Assembly (NCBI RefSeq): GCF_020536995.1
Contig: NW_026273356.1
Location: forward strand, 201,001 to 265,000
DNA length: 64,000 bases
Direction: 5' to 3'
From: Dreissena polymorpha
Taxonomy: Eukaryota > Mollusca > Bivalvia > Myida > Dreissenidae
Made by a program: the position numbers and the translations under genes. Position 1 is the first letter of the stretch. Each line of letters starts with the position of its first letter. Below the pieces are notes generated by a model. It worked only from the letters and a program-made list of their open reading frames with translations. It was not told the DNA's origin and searched no databases. This document shows, one piece after another, positions 35,571-49,606 of the stretch.

Positions 35571-38229
35571 GTATTCCGGGAGATTTCATATTGCCTGTGA
35601 ATACCCGAGCTCTTGTGTTACCGAGAACGAACAAATCCAATAAGCGTGTTGTTATATCCACATGGGTCTCAGAATTCGTCTCAATAGCAAGGTCGAACAT
35701 AACATGGATATTAAAATCTTCAAACGAGAAACATAATCGTAAATATGTACATTTATTCACCATTTGATGAATTAAATAAATGCGTTTAGTAGAATAACCT
35801 TGGTATGCGCATACGGGATTCGAAAGCCCTGTCATATCATAAATACAAGTATGATATGCCATTAATCGTTCAGGTAAAACAGACGTTACAAGTAATTGAC
35901 GAGAAATATAATTATTTCATTATTAAACATATGTTAAGGAAAAGTCTTTCATAATATTCGACACATTATTAAATTTAAAATAAGACGAGCATTATTTATA
36001 TTTTAAACGTGGGTAAGGCGATCATATACCAATGACAATTTGCATCAGTGAAAATAAATCAATACCCGTCTGTTAATTGATTCATGAAATTGTCAAGTAA
36101 ATTTGCTAATTGTGTTTTAAATAAACAGCTTAACAGAAATTTATATTACACATGTCAAATATATTAACATTTGTAGTTTAATCGATTCTGTTATGAGCCA
36201 ACGATTTAAACCGAATAATCTCATCTGTGACGTTTTGTCTCATGCTTTACGACTCATTCCACATTTGCTAAAATGGCCGTAACACATGTTGCAATGAAAA
36301 CGCGTATTGATGTATACATGATCAATACAAGTTAGTTCCATTCGCCGATAGACCTGGCAACGACAAGTTGCTGCTAAAAGCTGTATCGTTATTACAATTG
36401 CTTTAGGTAATTTGATGTTAATATGTCGGTCATATATATGTCAACGTATCGACAAAGTCACACTCTTTTCTACAGAATTAAACACGAAAGGTAACATAAA
36501 AAACAATGAATACAGTGATGTTAAGTATTGAAACAAATATTCATTATGAAAAGCAACTTGAAAAAGTGCTTCTACGGCCGCTTTTGATTTATTAAAACAT
36601 TAATAAATACGCATGTGGCTCTTATAGTATAAGCCCATGGATTATATAAGAAATAATAAAGCCTAAAACATACATCGAATTCTCGATATGTGGCACCGGA
36701 TAATAATTGTTTTAATCCAAAATTCTATACCCCGTCACTTGTTATATGTTCCAATCTTCTCAGAATTATGATGTGTTTTGCATATTTTGCGCTCGACAAT
36801 CATCATCAAAATATTCAAAGCGTAATCGAATTTTTTCGATAAACAATAAACGTAAAGTCCTTCTTCTGTGAGATACAAATCCAAATATACTGATGCGATT
36901 GCTTATAGTGTGATCAAGACGCAAATTCAAGCTGTAAATGTTGTTCACCTTAACATTATATAATCAAATTGAGATGTTTATGTTCTTCATTGAAGGAGAC
37001 TGGTGTTGCTTGCTATATCAATCGAACTTAGTTAGCGTTGTTTGTGTGTTAACTATATGCGTTGTATCAATTATTGACCCTGTTTATGAATAGGTGTATA
37101 TGTGAGTGGATATGTGGACTTCCATGCATGAACTACCATAGCCTTTAGTATATTATATTTCATTGCTTAAACGGAAAAAACATATTAGTAGAACATATAT
37201 AATATACATTTATTTTTCTAGATTTCATATATATTTGGATTGTTTGAACTTTCTATAATTATCTTAGATCATGCGCACTAATATACTTAAATGTTCGAAT
37301 GCCTAAGCATAATACTGTATTTTTTCCCAAGTGTAAATCAATTATCTACACATATCATTTGTATGTCAATGTCAAACTAGACATCCAATGAAGTACATGC
37401 AATGTAATACTAGACGTTGACGGATGCAGGTTGTTTAACAGACAGTAAACAAATATATTTGATGAATACAAAAAACGTTTCCAAATTGGTTGCTCATGTT
37501 ATTTATATAATGGTTCTTCTTTCTTAACTTTTATGAAATCATCCATTCCTATGAAAAACATTCCAAAGGCCTATAACTAAGATACTGCAGCACGTTAAAT
37601 ACTTGTATATGCAATCATAATTTATTAACAATAATGATGATGTTATGTATTACCTACAATCCAAGGTATTTCAGACATCAAATTTCATAAGTATAAATAT
37701 TAATGCGAAATATCCTTGCCTGAAATTCATATAATCAAATGCTCGTCTGTTTCTTGTCAATATAATACATACATATTAAAATCATTTTTAACGGCCTTGA
37801 ATACTTAAATATTGAAGCCGGCTTAGTCTGCATTCATATTAGAATGCAATGTCAGTAGAAAGTAGCGCATGTAAATCATGTTGCATAATTTTATTACAAT
37901 TATTACAATAAAGATCAACATTTGATAGCTGTGAATATTATACAATGCGTGTACGCTGAGGAAATCTTCACATAAGCAGATTGGTCCGAGTTGTTTATGC
38001 AACAGTCAAATGTTCCAAAATGAACACGTCTGTCTAAAACAAACAATGTGATCGAGCAAGCATAAAGGCTATCTCATACAAATATTGCAATATATTTATG
38101 ATATTTCCCGAAAAACATGATGAATGTAAAACATTGGATCGCAATGTTTATTGACTAAGCAGTATTTGTCAAGAACATAGGTTAAGTTAATGTGCAGGTC
38201 ATATGTACTTTACGAATCCGTTAGTAAGG
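35563..38229. other. Intergenic AT-rich region
   Basis: No exon, RNA gene or known repeat recognised. Confidence 0.45.
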
Positions 38230-38601
38230 CTATAAAGTATGTGGTGTTATATGGTTTAGATCACGATAAAGAAATGTTAAATCATGCTTTTCCCTTATAA
38301 ACGAAGGTTCTGGTAGTAGTCTGAAGAAATCATTCAAATTATCGATTAATTCTAAAGCATCTCGTTGATTAATTTTAAAAAGAAGGTCATACAACATTAC
38401 CATGGCAAAACACCCCACAAATAAATCAGGCGTATGCGTAACACTTTTCGAATGTTGTTTTGTCATAATTGTTCGTTTATATTCATGAACAAACACGGGT
38501 TTTAATTTGCCAACTCTAAGGGCTTGTCTGTGTTGCGCATATTGTTGAATATAACAAGTCTTTAAACAAAGGAGTTTGGTAGCTAAACTGCAAAACCACA
38601 T
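38230..38601 (-). CDS. Hypothetical 123-residue ORF
   Basis: ATG to stop. Composition is more protein-like than the surrounding AT-driven frames (FVGCFAMVMLYDLLFKI, ALELIDNLNDFFRLLPEP, FIREKHDLTFLYRDLNH). No family or motif is recognised. It may be an intronless gene, one exon, or a transposon remnant; chance cannot be excluded at this length. Confidence 0.3.
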   Translation of the reverse strand: MWFCSLATKLLCLKTCYIQQYAQHRQALRVGKLKPVFVHEYKRTIMTKQHSKSVTHTPDLFVGCFAMVMLYDLLFKINQRDALELIDNLNDFFRLLPEPSFIREKHDLTFLYRDLNHITPHTL

Positions 38602-41600
38602 TTGTTTATATTAATTTATATCATTCGTTTGAAGGGAAATGCTACAAAATACGAAAACAAATAGTAAAACTATCATTGTTTTATTAATAGCTGCCTTGAC
38701 AATTTCCATTAAACAGAGAACCCGAATGCGTTAACACGCGAAAACGCAGTTTATTAGATTTAGAAACGCACCTATTTGAACATAATTTTCAGGCAAAAAA
38801 ATATTTCCCAGCCTTTGAATATGCGTCTAAAATAAATATGCAATTAAACCAACTTAAAACAGTTGTTTTGAATCCCTAAATATTTCAGATGGATTATGTT
38901 GTATTAATTCTATTATTAAGTGTCAAAAGGAAGAATAACAAGTTAATTTAATTTAATCATTAACTAATAATTATCCCAATAAACGTCAACATGTCGAGGG
39001 GTTAGAATCAGAACGTGGTAAGTGCACTTTTTATCAAAAATCACTTTTTTTGCACGTTTAGAAAGCTATTCAAATACTCTTCAATTTGCACTTTTTCATG
39101 GAATTATATCTTGTATACAACATAGTATATCCGACAAAACCAAGGTGCACTAGGTGCTTATCGACAAATCCCTTGTATGCCAGAATGCTTTATATCCTTT
39201 TCATGACTGCAAGAAAGCTTTAATAGCACTAAAGTTATTAAATCATTTTAAAATACGCCAGTTGTGCCCCTTATTCAAGGTTAAAAAATAAATTATGAAG
39301 CCCTTACCTTGTAAAGGTATTACTGTATCTGGTTTATATAAACAGGAAACACAAACTATTGTGTTAATGGGTAATTAGATAGGGAGAAATATGACTTTTA
39401 CAGTAAAAGGTAAGATTTTTATGTATTATATTTGTGTGTAAAAAGCTGTCTATTATAATTAAAATACTAAACTGTTTCACATTTGGACTTGAAAGGCAGG
39501 AAGAAATTAATGCTTATCTTTTTTTAGATTTTGCAGTAATTAATTTTATACTTGTATAACAGGTATATGTCTCTCTGACTTCAGTGCGATCTGATATGTT
39601 CACTATAGACAGGCTTTATTTCAGATGTATACTTTTATGGTTATAGCATTCAAGCAGTTCATTACACATTGGAAGTTTGAAAAGGCATGTTACAAGCTGT
39701 GCATCTATTAACTCATTTTCAAATAAACGTTTAACATGCCAAAGTTGTGCTTATATTTTTACAAAGAGTTCATATCAACGTCAGAAGAACGTCTTATGTT
39801 CAAACATAACGGCATAGGGTGTTACGACTGATCTGATTCGACGTTTCACTTTTAACGTGAAGAATGCGGAAAACCTAATTGGTAAATATTATAGTGATCA
39901 TAAATTGGAGAAATGGTAGGTGTGCGAAAATGAGACCTCCTTAAAATAAGTGAATCCACAGTATGACGTCATTAGAATGTGCGTTTAAAAACGTCAATCT
40001 TTATGCTTAAATGTATAAACTGGTGGACAAAACTTGTCATAGTGTGCGCATCGTTATAAAAAAATTCTAATGATTTATGATAAACACATGTTTTGTGGAT
40101 ATTCTGAAGACATAGAATATTTTAATCATTGTTCTTATATGTTTACTGTAGAGAATTACATAATATCTTTAAATTTTTCATTGAAAATAAAGAAGTGAAA
40201 CTCCAGATGCTGGAGCAGTATTGCATGTTAGTGACATGCAATTAGTTGATCATTAATTTAAGGCAAGTGACCAATTGCCAAATGGTACAACACAGCACAA
40301 TACAAAACAACATAAACATATATAAGAATAAAGCTTGGGTCACCGCCTTGGAACGGTCAACCTCACACTTGGCCCAGCAACATTCATGATACATATAAGT
40401 GTGAATAAAATTTAACCTTATAGCATTGCAACTCAAAGTAAACAATAATAAAAGGAAACCAAAACGCATTCATTTAAATTACCATTTAATTACTCAATGG
40501 TAGGGAAGAGACCAGAGCAACAAAGTTACAACCTTTTGAGGAACGATGAAATGAAATTACGAACAAGTGTCAACTACATCCCTTATTTTTAGAAATAAGA
40601 TTTGAGAATATAGCGAACCAACTTTTATTTGAATAACATAAATCTTTACTCAAATTAAAAAATATAAGGCGTAGGTTAAAACTAAACCCATACATTCCAG
40701 AGTAGGTAAGCAGCTAGAAATTCTCGCATTATTTCTTGGCTTCCTCAACTGACTCTTTTCTCCTGGCAGTATTTGATGTCACATTATGCAGTCAATTTGT
40801 TTACTGATAATGACGAACACATATGTTATAGAAAATGTTTAAAGATATATTCATGTTCTGTAATCAAATCCCTTATCAGTAAAACAAGGCAACAATTTTT
40901 ACCCAAACATGTTGCAAACTGACACAGATTGAGCAATATTTAAAGGACACGTTCTTGATCGTTCTTGTTGATGCCCTGTGTTAGTGTCATTTTCTTTACA
41001 GATTAAGATGGAACAATATAATATAAATTGGTTAAAAAGTTCGCAATTTATTTTAACAAATATTATTAAAGCGTGACTATACGATTTTTGTATGTGTTAA
41101 ATTGTAATATATTGATTAAAATAGGTTACAATAACGCAAAATAGGCAAGAAAAAATATACACTGAAGACAAATTTCATAAAATGCAGCAAAGATAAGTTA
41201 GCGCCCAGAGCAGATTGTGACGAATATATTTCGTACATATTTTCCTACATTCATCTTTTTATTAGGTTCGGAGTAAGTGTTCGTGTGTCCTATGAATATA
41301 TATATCGTGGCAGGGAATAAAAATGATCCGTAAAACAAAATTTAGATTCATATCGTACATGCATGATATACATGCTGGCGAACTCGACTGTACAGACATT
41401 GTCGATTTTAGAATAAAATATAAGGCCTATTTCGCATTTTTCGACACATGTTCTTCTTAACTTTTATTTAAATTTATATTGAAATATATGTATACTAAGT
41501 TTTTACACGTTTTATATAAATTCATAAATATTTGACAAAATCGTACAATCTCAGTGTAAAACGGAAATAATACAGTTTATGAAATGACATTAAATAAATA

Positions 41601-42121
41601 TTAAACAAAGATACGCATGTCTATTAAAACATGCCTACTTAAAATAATATACAGATTTAAAAAAAAAACACAGTAAAAGCATATCACGATACCATACAAT
41701 ATGTACTGCTATATATTTCTATAATTTGTAGTTACCGGTGTATGTCTGTTTTTGTTTAATTTAAATTTGTTGCTGTATTAATTTTTTTTAGTTATATCAC
41801 TGACGTATGTCAGTCAACCTTCTCACAAAATACGTGAACAAGTCCCTTCAAAGTCTTACACTTTCTTCCTTCCATGAACATCCCAGCCCATATGACAATA
41901 AAAATGACCCACAGGTCAGTACAGGGGCAAGTTGGGGACCATCCTTAACATGGTTAGAAGAGGAACAATGAAACAAACAATGAACAATTATTCAAAGCAA
42001 AGTTTAAATATATCAATATGCTTAAATGTATTTTGAAACAAATATAACTAGTTAATATAAAATGATTGAGAATAAACTAAATTAATACAGACATGTTTGC
42101 ATTCATATTAAGATGTACAGT
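38602..42121. other. Intergenic AT-rich region
   Basis: Nothing recognised apart from short poly-A/T tracts. Confidence 0.45.
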
Positions 42122-42762
42122 GGCATAGAGATGACATTTACCCCTCTTTTTAAAAACTGCACTCCTCTTTTTTCTGTCTCGTTTCCACGACATACTAACT
42201 ACAGGGAACGAGTTAACTGTGTCGTGAGAATGATTTACTAAGTCGAGAGAACGAGATACAAAAAAAGATTAGTGCAAAACTAAATAAATAAAGAGTGCAA
42301 TGAAAAAAGATCAGTGCATTAAATAAAGGAAATTGCATAAAACACTTTACTGCACCGCTCTTTGTTTCGTTGCACTCCTCTTTTATTTAGTTTTGCACTC
42401 TTTTTTTCTATCTCGATCGTTTCCTTTACTTAGTCAGTTGTCCCACAACATAGCTTACTTGTTCCCACGAGTTAGTAAGTCGTTCCCTTGAGATAGTTAA
42501 AATGCTCTATTGTTTTGTTTAATGCACCCCTCATATATTTACTGCATCGCTCTTTTTTGATTGCACGCCTCTTTTATTTAGTTGTGCACTCCCGTTTTTT
42601 TCTATATCGTTCACTCGACTAAGCTGACTGTTCCCTCGAGTTCGAGTTAGTAGGTCGTTATCTCAAGTAAGTATGTCGTTGGAACGAGATAGAAAAAAAG
42701 AGTAGTGCAATGTAAAACAAGAGGAGCGATTAACAAAAAGGAGTGAATGTCACCTTTATGCC
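42122..42762. mobile_element. Foldback-type element, 641 bp
   Basis: Outer ends GGCATAGAGATGACATTTAC and (reversed) GGCATAAAGGTGACATTCAC are inverted repeats. The interior alternates CTCTTTTTT...TGCACTC blocks with their complements and with short palindromes built on CTCG, GTTCCC and TTAGTAAG. Almost the whole element can self-pair. No coding capacity. Target duplication not clear. Confidence 0.75.
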
Positions 42763-42781
42763 AACGTACTAAGGATGATCA

Positions 42782-43024
42782 ATACATGCATCTTACTGGA
42801 ACGTTTTGAACAACTTTGATAGAGGATCACCCATTGATCATTTATGTGAAGCTTTGTTCGAATCTCCCCAGTGGTTGAAGTGGAGATTTGAAGATGATTG
42901 TAGACAACACAAAGAGAAGCCAATACTCACGTTAGCTAACTCTCAGTTGAGGACCAAAATACAAGATGCAAGGCAAATACTGAAGCACAGAAGATTTAAC
43001 AGTATGCAGTCGATAAAATTGTGA
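42782..43024 (+). CDS. Possible exon, unidentified
   Basis: The open frame after TGA at 42776 encodes a charged sequence including FDRGSPIDHLCEALFES, PQWLKWRFEDDCRQHKEK and RQILKHRRF, ending at TGA 43022-43024. Codon content is unlike its AT-rich surroundings and suggests real or former coding. A strong GTAAGT donor occurs 15 bases later (after CAACTTAG, about 43041). No ATG starts it, so it would be an internal or terminal exon. Family not recognised. Confidence 0.33.
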   Translation: MHASYWNVLNNFDRGSPIDHLCEALFESPQWLKWRFEDDCRQHKEKPILTLANSQLRTKIQDARQILKHRRFNSMQSIKL

Positions 43025-43950
43025 TCAACCTTCAACTTAGGTAAGTCTCGGTTAATCTCTTAATTTTGTTATACAAATTATGTGAACCTCTTTTGTGACC
43101 AGCTTTTACCACTGCATTCACATTTAAACAACTGCTGTAGAGAATCACTATGCATTTACAACATTGGCATCAATTTACATAACCTAAGTGACAAGGCGGT
43201 TCAGAATATAATTAGTTATAAGTAGTTTTTGGTCTATCGATGTGTTTAGAAGGATGTTGTCCCTGGAGTGTGGAATGTAAAGACTCCAGGATCATAATTA
43301 ACAAGAATGTTAGTCAATATATATAATATGAAACATATTGGCATTGCATTTTGAATGCGCTGATGTTGTATATTATGTTGATATTTATAAAATCTATATA
43401 ACCCATGCGACCCTAAACCATTCAGACTATATTTCATTTGACTAAGTTAAAACAATCAAAGCATTTATAGTGTTCACAAGCTTTTTCTTATATTTGACAT
43501 GGTAACCTAAGTTTTGAATACACTTTACTTAGATGTCATCTTTGCTGTGATATTGTGATGATACAAATTCTTACCAAATGTGATCAACATTTAGTCATAA
43601 GGGTAGTTTCTACAGTTGTTACACCTTTAGCGTAACCTTTAGCCTGTTGACCAGGTTTTTCCCAATGGTTTTTCCCAATTGGCCCATATTTTACTTTGAT
43701 TTAAATATTGTCGAGATAAACATTTTTACTTTTATATTTTGTTTTGGCCTTAACCGAAAATCGGAGTTTGCTTTATTAGATATGTATTGTAACTTTGCTC
43801 TACTTTGCTGTCGATGCCATGAACTGTAATGCAATCATTGTAGGTTCCGACTTTGATGGCATGAAAGTATTAAACTTTGCATGTTTTGTTGATTTACCCA
43901 GACAAAATGGGCATGAGTTAATTAGCAGCGAATTAATAATTGTCTTCGTG

Positions 43951-44032
43951 AGGTAATCACCAACGGTTTGGAGTTCCGATGAATAGGAATTAAATACAAG
44001 CATTAGAATAACAAACCGTTGGTTATTACCTT
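43951..44032. repeat. Short hairpin, 20-bp arms
   Basis: AGGTAATCACCAACGGTTTG and CAAACCGTTGGTTATTACCT are inverted with one mismatch, with about 41 bases between. Could be the ends of a very small MITE. Confidence 0.7.
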
Positions 44033-45257
44033 AACAAAAAACGTAAGCTATATATAATTTTAAATCTAACATGATTGTTTTATTCATAATATGCCATTTT
44101 TCCACAAAAAAATACATACATTTGTTTTCATGACGACAACACACGTAAATATAAAAAACTTTTGTCAGGTTCATTAAGATTATTTTAGGAAATTACATTC
44201 AATAAAAATATTAAGCTAATCATGCAAAATGTATACCAAGTAAACAGGCTTGGTAGCTTATGTATGAACATTTTACTACTTAAATGTGGTTTCACTGGGC
44301 CGAATGCAGAAATGATATGTTTGTCAAACGTCTCCTATATCACATATTTAAGGAGGCACATTTTACTGAACTGAACATCTGGGAATTCTTGAATTACCAT
44401 GACAGCAGACGGCTTTCTTTCCTTTTTTGTGAAGTAAACGTAAGACGCTCAATTTATTTGGAAAAAAAATCCCAAAAAATTCAAAATTGTGAGAGATTTT
44501 GTCACAAACTCCTCAAAATTTTACAAACAATATTCACATACTTGTAGAAATTGTAAAATGATGATTTTTATGCATAGGTATAGTAAAATATTTTCATTGG
44601 CTGGACACGCTTTCGAAAAATAAAATCATACATCGTATGAGCAACTAAATTCTGACAGGTTTAACTGTATCTTCAATGATCCATAGTCAATACTGTTTGT
44701 CTATGTGATTTCTGTTGTGTGGCTAGACACATTAGTTATACATTGAACTTTAGTTCTCGTGTGAGAAATGTAAACCATATAATTTTTCCAAGTTTAAAAC
44801 CTTTGTCAATAACAATTGTGCCATGTCACATGCGCATAGGATTCCCTATAAATCATACATATTAACAATATTTTACATTAAAATGCATTTCATGAAAATG
44901 CAATTTAATCTATTTAAAAAGAAATTATTCAAGCTTTAAAGAAAATGTACACATATAAACGGATAAGAATACGAAAATGTACTCAAAATTGCTGCCCTTG
45001 CCTCGCTTTCTGCCAGTACTACATTACTCAAGTGTTTTCACTTTCGTCACATGATCTTTCTGATTCAAGGTTTTTCCGTTGTAAAAGTGCATGCTTAAAT
45101 CTTACTGTGATAGCATTAAAGTGACTCCTATTTCAAACAAATCTGGATCCCCATGCTGACTTTTTAAATAAAGGATCTTAAGATTTACTATACAATTTAC
45201 TGACGGTCCAATGCACTGGTGTGGTTTTTCAGCCGAACTAACGTTACAACACTGGTT

Positions 45258-45440
45258 TCACCAGTGTCATACTTGTAATTCCTTAACAACAAGCAAATTT
45301 GCTAAATTTATATCCCCCTTCTCCTCATGTATATATAGACACCTATGAAGTTTCATGTTAAAAAACGTAAATAGTTTCTGAGATATAGCTCTAAAACGTT
45401 TGTGATAGACAGACGGATGAATTTTACTTTTGAATATAAA
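45258..45440 (-). repeat. Decayed SINE-like fragment
   Basis: CCTATGAAGTTTCATGTTAA, GAGATATAGCTC and GACAGACGGATGAATTTTAC resemble the tail of a dispersed molluscan repeat ending in GACAGACGGAC runs. Orientation uncertain. Confidence 0.35.
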
Positions 45441-46894
45441 ATGTTTGTTAAATGTCAAACACCTTACAAAGACTGGTTTTATAAAATACTGTGGATATAT
45501 TAGATTTGTGAAATGCTTGCATCAAAACTGTGAGATGGCTGATCCAGGCCACACGCAAAGAAGGAAAAACAACTACAACATTTACAGGTTTTGATAGCAG
45601 AATAACTCCACAATGGATTGCAGTATAAACACATGACCTTAAATTTCAAAATGTGTCAACATAAAATAGGTAAGGGTGGTGGAAGAATGATAATTAATTA
45701 AAGAAAAGTTAAAAATGATTCTGTAAATTGCAGTGGAATTGTAAACTTGTTAAAATCCACTTTATACTGCAATTTGAACCAAAATGTTTGCTAATGCAAT
45801 TTTTATAAGGCAAAAGGAAATTATTGCTTTTATTGAGGTATATGATATGTCATGTCATTTACAAATAATTTGCAAAGTATCTCGTGGAGCTTACTTAAAA
45901 TTTTATAATAAGTGTACGAACTGAATGTTCTAAAAACAAACCTTTTTAACCATTCGTGGTTTTCATACTCAAAATACTTTTTCTAAGTATATAATCACAA
46001 TGATGGAATTGTTAAATTGAGTGTGTCTTTCAAACATCACTTTAAGTTTCAATTAAACATTTCTCATTATGAATAAACTCTTCCTTGTTGAAGAGAACAC
46101 TTCAAGTTATTAACTAATGGTTGAAGTATGCATTCATGACTCTGTATTGAACCGCTTGAGAACAATCTACCATTCATCCTCCTCCAGTCTGAATGTTAAA
46201 TTATTACAAGTGTTTTTGGAAGAGAGCATAACAAAATCGCCAACTAAAATGTTTTTTATAGATTAAACAATGTCTTGCATCAATATTTCATATACAATAA
46301 ATTGTGGCCTTCATTTGTTTGCGTAACATTTACTTAAGTTTACATGGAAGGCAGATTGTTTGCGTGAAATCTACTTATGTCGACATGGGAGGAAGATGCA
46401 AATAGCATGAACATACAAAAAACATGAACATGTGCGCAATAATATATGCCATCAATTTTCTCGCTGCATACAAGTATGGAAAGGAATCTAGATCAAAACC
46501 TCTGGATAAGACAGCTACAGTAAAACAAGAAGGTCAACACACACCCTTGTTGACTGTGAGAACGTAAACAGTGGATGGCTGGAAATAGCAATTAATAAAA
46601 ATTGCATCCGTTTTCGGAATTAGTGGCTCTTGACTGACTTCATAGAAATACATGTTGAATAATATTAAGCACGAATCTTTTCCCACTGCCATGTCTTGAT
46701 ACAGATACATAATTATGTATATTGGGCACCTATTATACATATACATCTATTCCATGTGAGCTGGTATGTTGTTGGAAGTGAAATTTTGTCTAAAAAAGGA
46801 TTTTTTAAAACAGATGATGAGACAGCATACTTTGCACAAGAAACAAATTTTAAGATACGATGTATAGATCAGTATTGTAAAGTCAGTAATTAGT

Positions 46895-47150
46895 CACTAG
46901 CCTTAAAGGGGCAGTCAACCAGATTGACGAAAAAAGAAAAGTTCTAAAATACCGTTCTAACTCTAACCCTGCGAGTAACTCGCAAACTGTTCAGGTTTTT
47001 ATGCTGTTCGCTGCTAATTATTATCTGAGGGTTGAAAATGAGGCCTTTACAACTTGCATCTTGTTAAATAAGAATTGATTTAATAGTATTTTGTAAGGGA
47101 CTACAAATGTGTACAAATATGTATCTTAGTTGAAAAGGGTTAAACAAGAG
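46895..47150. repeat. Composite of two dispersed-repeat fragments
   Basis: TTAAAGGGGCAGTCAACCAG looks like one end of a TTAA-flanked MITE. It is followed at about 46965 by a different repeat (CTAACCCTGCGAGTAACTCG, then GAGGGTTGAAAATGAGGCC). Neither is complete here. Confidence 0.4.
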
Positions 47151-48139
47151 ATTGGACTCTGCATTAGTCTGAGCCAAATGTAGGTCAGCAAAATGAGGTA
47201 AGGTTAGAGGGGGTGTGTTGATAGTGTTCAAGGACAACATCCATGCAAGTATGAAAGCTTTGTAGGAAACATAATTGATATTCTATGGAATGTGCCATTT
47301 TGTGTTAAACTATGTAGAGATGGAAGGATGAGTCAATCATTATATACCTCTCAGTCAGTCAATGCCGGGGCATACACACTATTTTTGGATTGGGTCTACA
47401 TTTTAATATATTACTGTAAGTACCACATACAATTGGGTGTCACAATCAAGATCAACGGAAATAACTACTTGTGAGGAGCAGCAAGCAGATCTGGTAAACG
47501 AAAGGGCATACTTAAATGTTGACTGTGAAGGACCGATAGTTAAGTATTGCTTTTATGAACATCATAGTTCATAAGTACAATAACAACCAAATTAAACACG
47601 ATAAGAGTTAACATCTTAACAGATATATCAGATCGTCACTAACAAATTGTCCTATGTATATTTCGCTCCGGATTCATACAAACATTGCTAATTTTGACCG
47701 GAAAACACTAGTTCGACTGCCACGATCATGCTGACAAGCAAAACCTAGAGGGGGCAATATACATGTTATAATATTATCTGTAACATAGCACTTTTTTTAA
47801 ATCTCCATACCATTAAGGATGTTTCGTATTGATTGTTTATACTTGTATGACACGGAAGTTTTGCCTAACTGCTCCAGATGTATTTTTTGTTATTAAAAAA
47901 CAATAAATCAAATAGAAATGTAATGAAATAGATTGTGGGTAAATGACATGAATTATTTTACAAAAATTAGGTCTATGCCCTGCAATGTTGTTACCTTCTT
48001 GCACTTAAACAATATATCAGAGGAAGATAAAACGCTGCAATTTGAAAAACTCGGATATCAATAAGAAGAGCAAATGAACGAAAAATCAAATGCATACATC
48101 GTTGCAAAAACTAATTTCTTTGTCAAGTTATGAATGGCC
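47151..48139. other. Spacer before the minisatellite
   Basis: No gene recognised. Confidence 0.4.
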
Positions 48140-49560
48140 AGTTTTATTATGCAGAGAACACACTGACCTGATTGTTGTATAAAGCAGGGAGCACATTTAC
48201 CTCAGTGTTGCATTATACAGATAACACATTGACCTGATTTTTGTATTATGCAGCCAACACATTAACCTGATTGCATTACGCAGCGAACACATTTATCTGA
48301 TTTTTGTATTATGCAGCAAACATATTGACCTGATTTGGTTGCATTTTGCAGCCAACGCATTGACCTGAGTGTTGCAATATGAAACAAACACATTCACCTG
48401 ATTTAGGTGTGTTTTGCAATGACCACATTGACCTGATTTAAAAGTATTATGCAGCGAATTCATTGACCTGATTTAGTTGCATTTCGCTTCAAACACATTG
48501 AAGTGAGTGTTTAATTATTCACATTCAAGTGATTTAGTTGTTTTATGAAAAACAACACATTGACCTGATTGTTGTATTATGCAGTGAACACATTGACCTG
48601 TTCGATGCATAATGCAGTTAACACATTGACCTGATTGTTGTATTATGCAGTGAACACATTGACCTGTTTGTTGCATTATGCAGTGAACACATTGGCCTGA
48701 TTGTTGTATTATGCAGTTAACATATTGGCCTGTTTGTTGCATTATTCAGCAAACACATTGACCTGATTGTTGCATTACGCAACAAACACATAGACATGAA
48801 CGTTGCATTATAAAGCGAACACAATTTGATCTGATTGTTGTATTATGCACCAAACACATTAAACTGATTTAGTTGTTTTATGCATTGAACACATTAACCT
48901 GATTGTTGCATTATGCAGCAAACACATTGACCTGATATAGTTGTATTATGCAGCAAAAACATTGACCTTATTTAGTTGTATTATGCAGCGAACACCTTGT
49001 CCTGTTTGTTGCAATATGCAGCGAACACATTGACCTGTTTGTTGCGTAATGCGGTGAAAACATTGACCTGTTTGTTGCATTATGCAGCGAACACATTAAT
49101 CTGATTGTATTATGTAGTGAACACATTGACCTCATTGTTGCATTATGCAGCAAACAAAATTTGACACGATTTAGTTGTATTATGCGGTGAACACATTTAC
49201 CTGATTTAGTTGCATTATGCAGTGAACATATTTACCTGATTGTTGTATTATGCAGCAAAGGTATTGACCTGATTTATTTGTATTATGCAGTGAACACATT
49301 GACCTGATTTGGTTGTATTATGCAGTAATCATATTCATGTGATTTAGTTGTTTTAAGCAGCGAACACATTGACGTGATTTAGTTGTTTTCCGCTGCGAAC
49401 GCATTGACCTGGTTTAGTTGTACTATGCAGCAAACACATTGACCTGACTTAGTTTTATTGTGCAACGAACACATTGACCTGGTGTAATTGTTTTATGCAG
49501 CAAACACGTTGACCAGATTTAGTTGTATTATGCAGCAAAGGCATTGAACTGATTTTTAAA
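48140..49560. repeat. Minisatellite, unit 33-37 bp, about 40 units
   Basis: The unit is TTGTATTATGCAGCGAACAC followed by ATTGACCTGAT with or without TTAG. Units vary by length and by substitutions; the most regular block is near 48540-48780. Minus-strand frames rich in CIIQQSGQCV come from the repeat itself. Confidence 0.95.
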
Positions 49561-49606
49561 ATCTCAATTTAAATAGGTTTATATTAATTCATTATCTACA
49601 AGGCTG

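Larger units (their letters stand above)
43025..46894. other. Intergenic AT-rich region with minor repeats
   Basis: Includes a short hairpin (43951-44032) and a decayed SINE-like piece (about 45258-45440). No gene recognised. Confidence 0.45.

Noticed and set aside
35272-35767. Plus-strand frames with long YIYIYI runs
   Set aside because: Translation of the (TA)n tract and out-of-frame reading of the last Harbinger exon.
48515-49153. Cys/Gln-rich repetitive minus-strand frames
   Set aside because: Translation of the minisatellite units; frame shifts with unit length.
48140-49560. CRISPR-like array
   Set aside because: Eukaryotic minisatellite: no constant repeat separated by unique spacers, and no cas genes.
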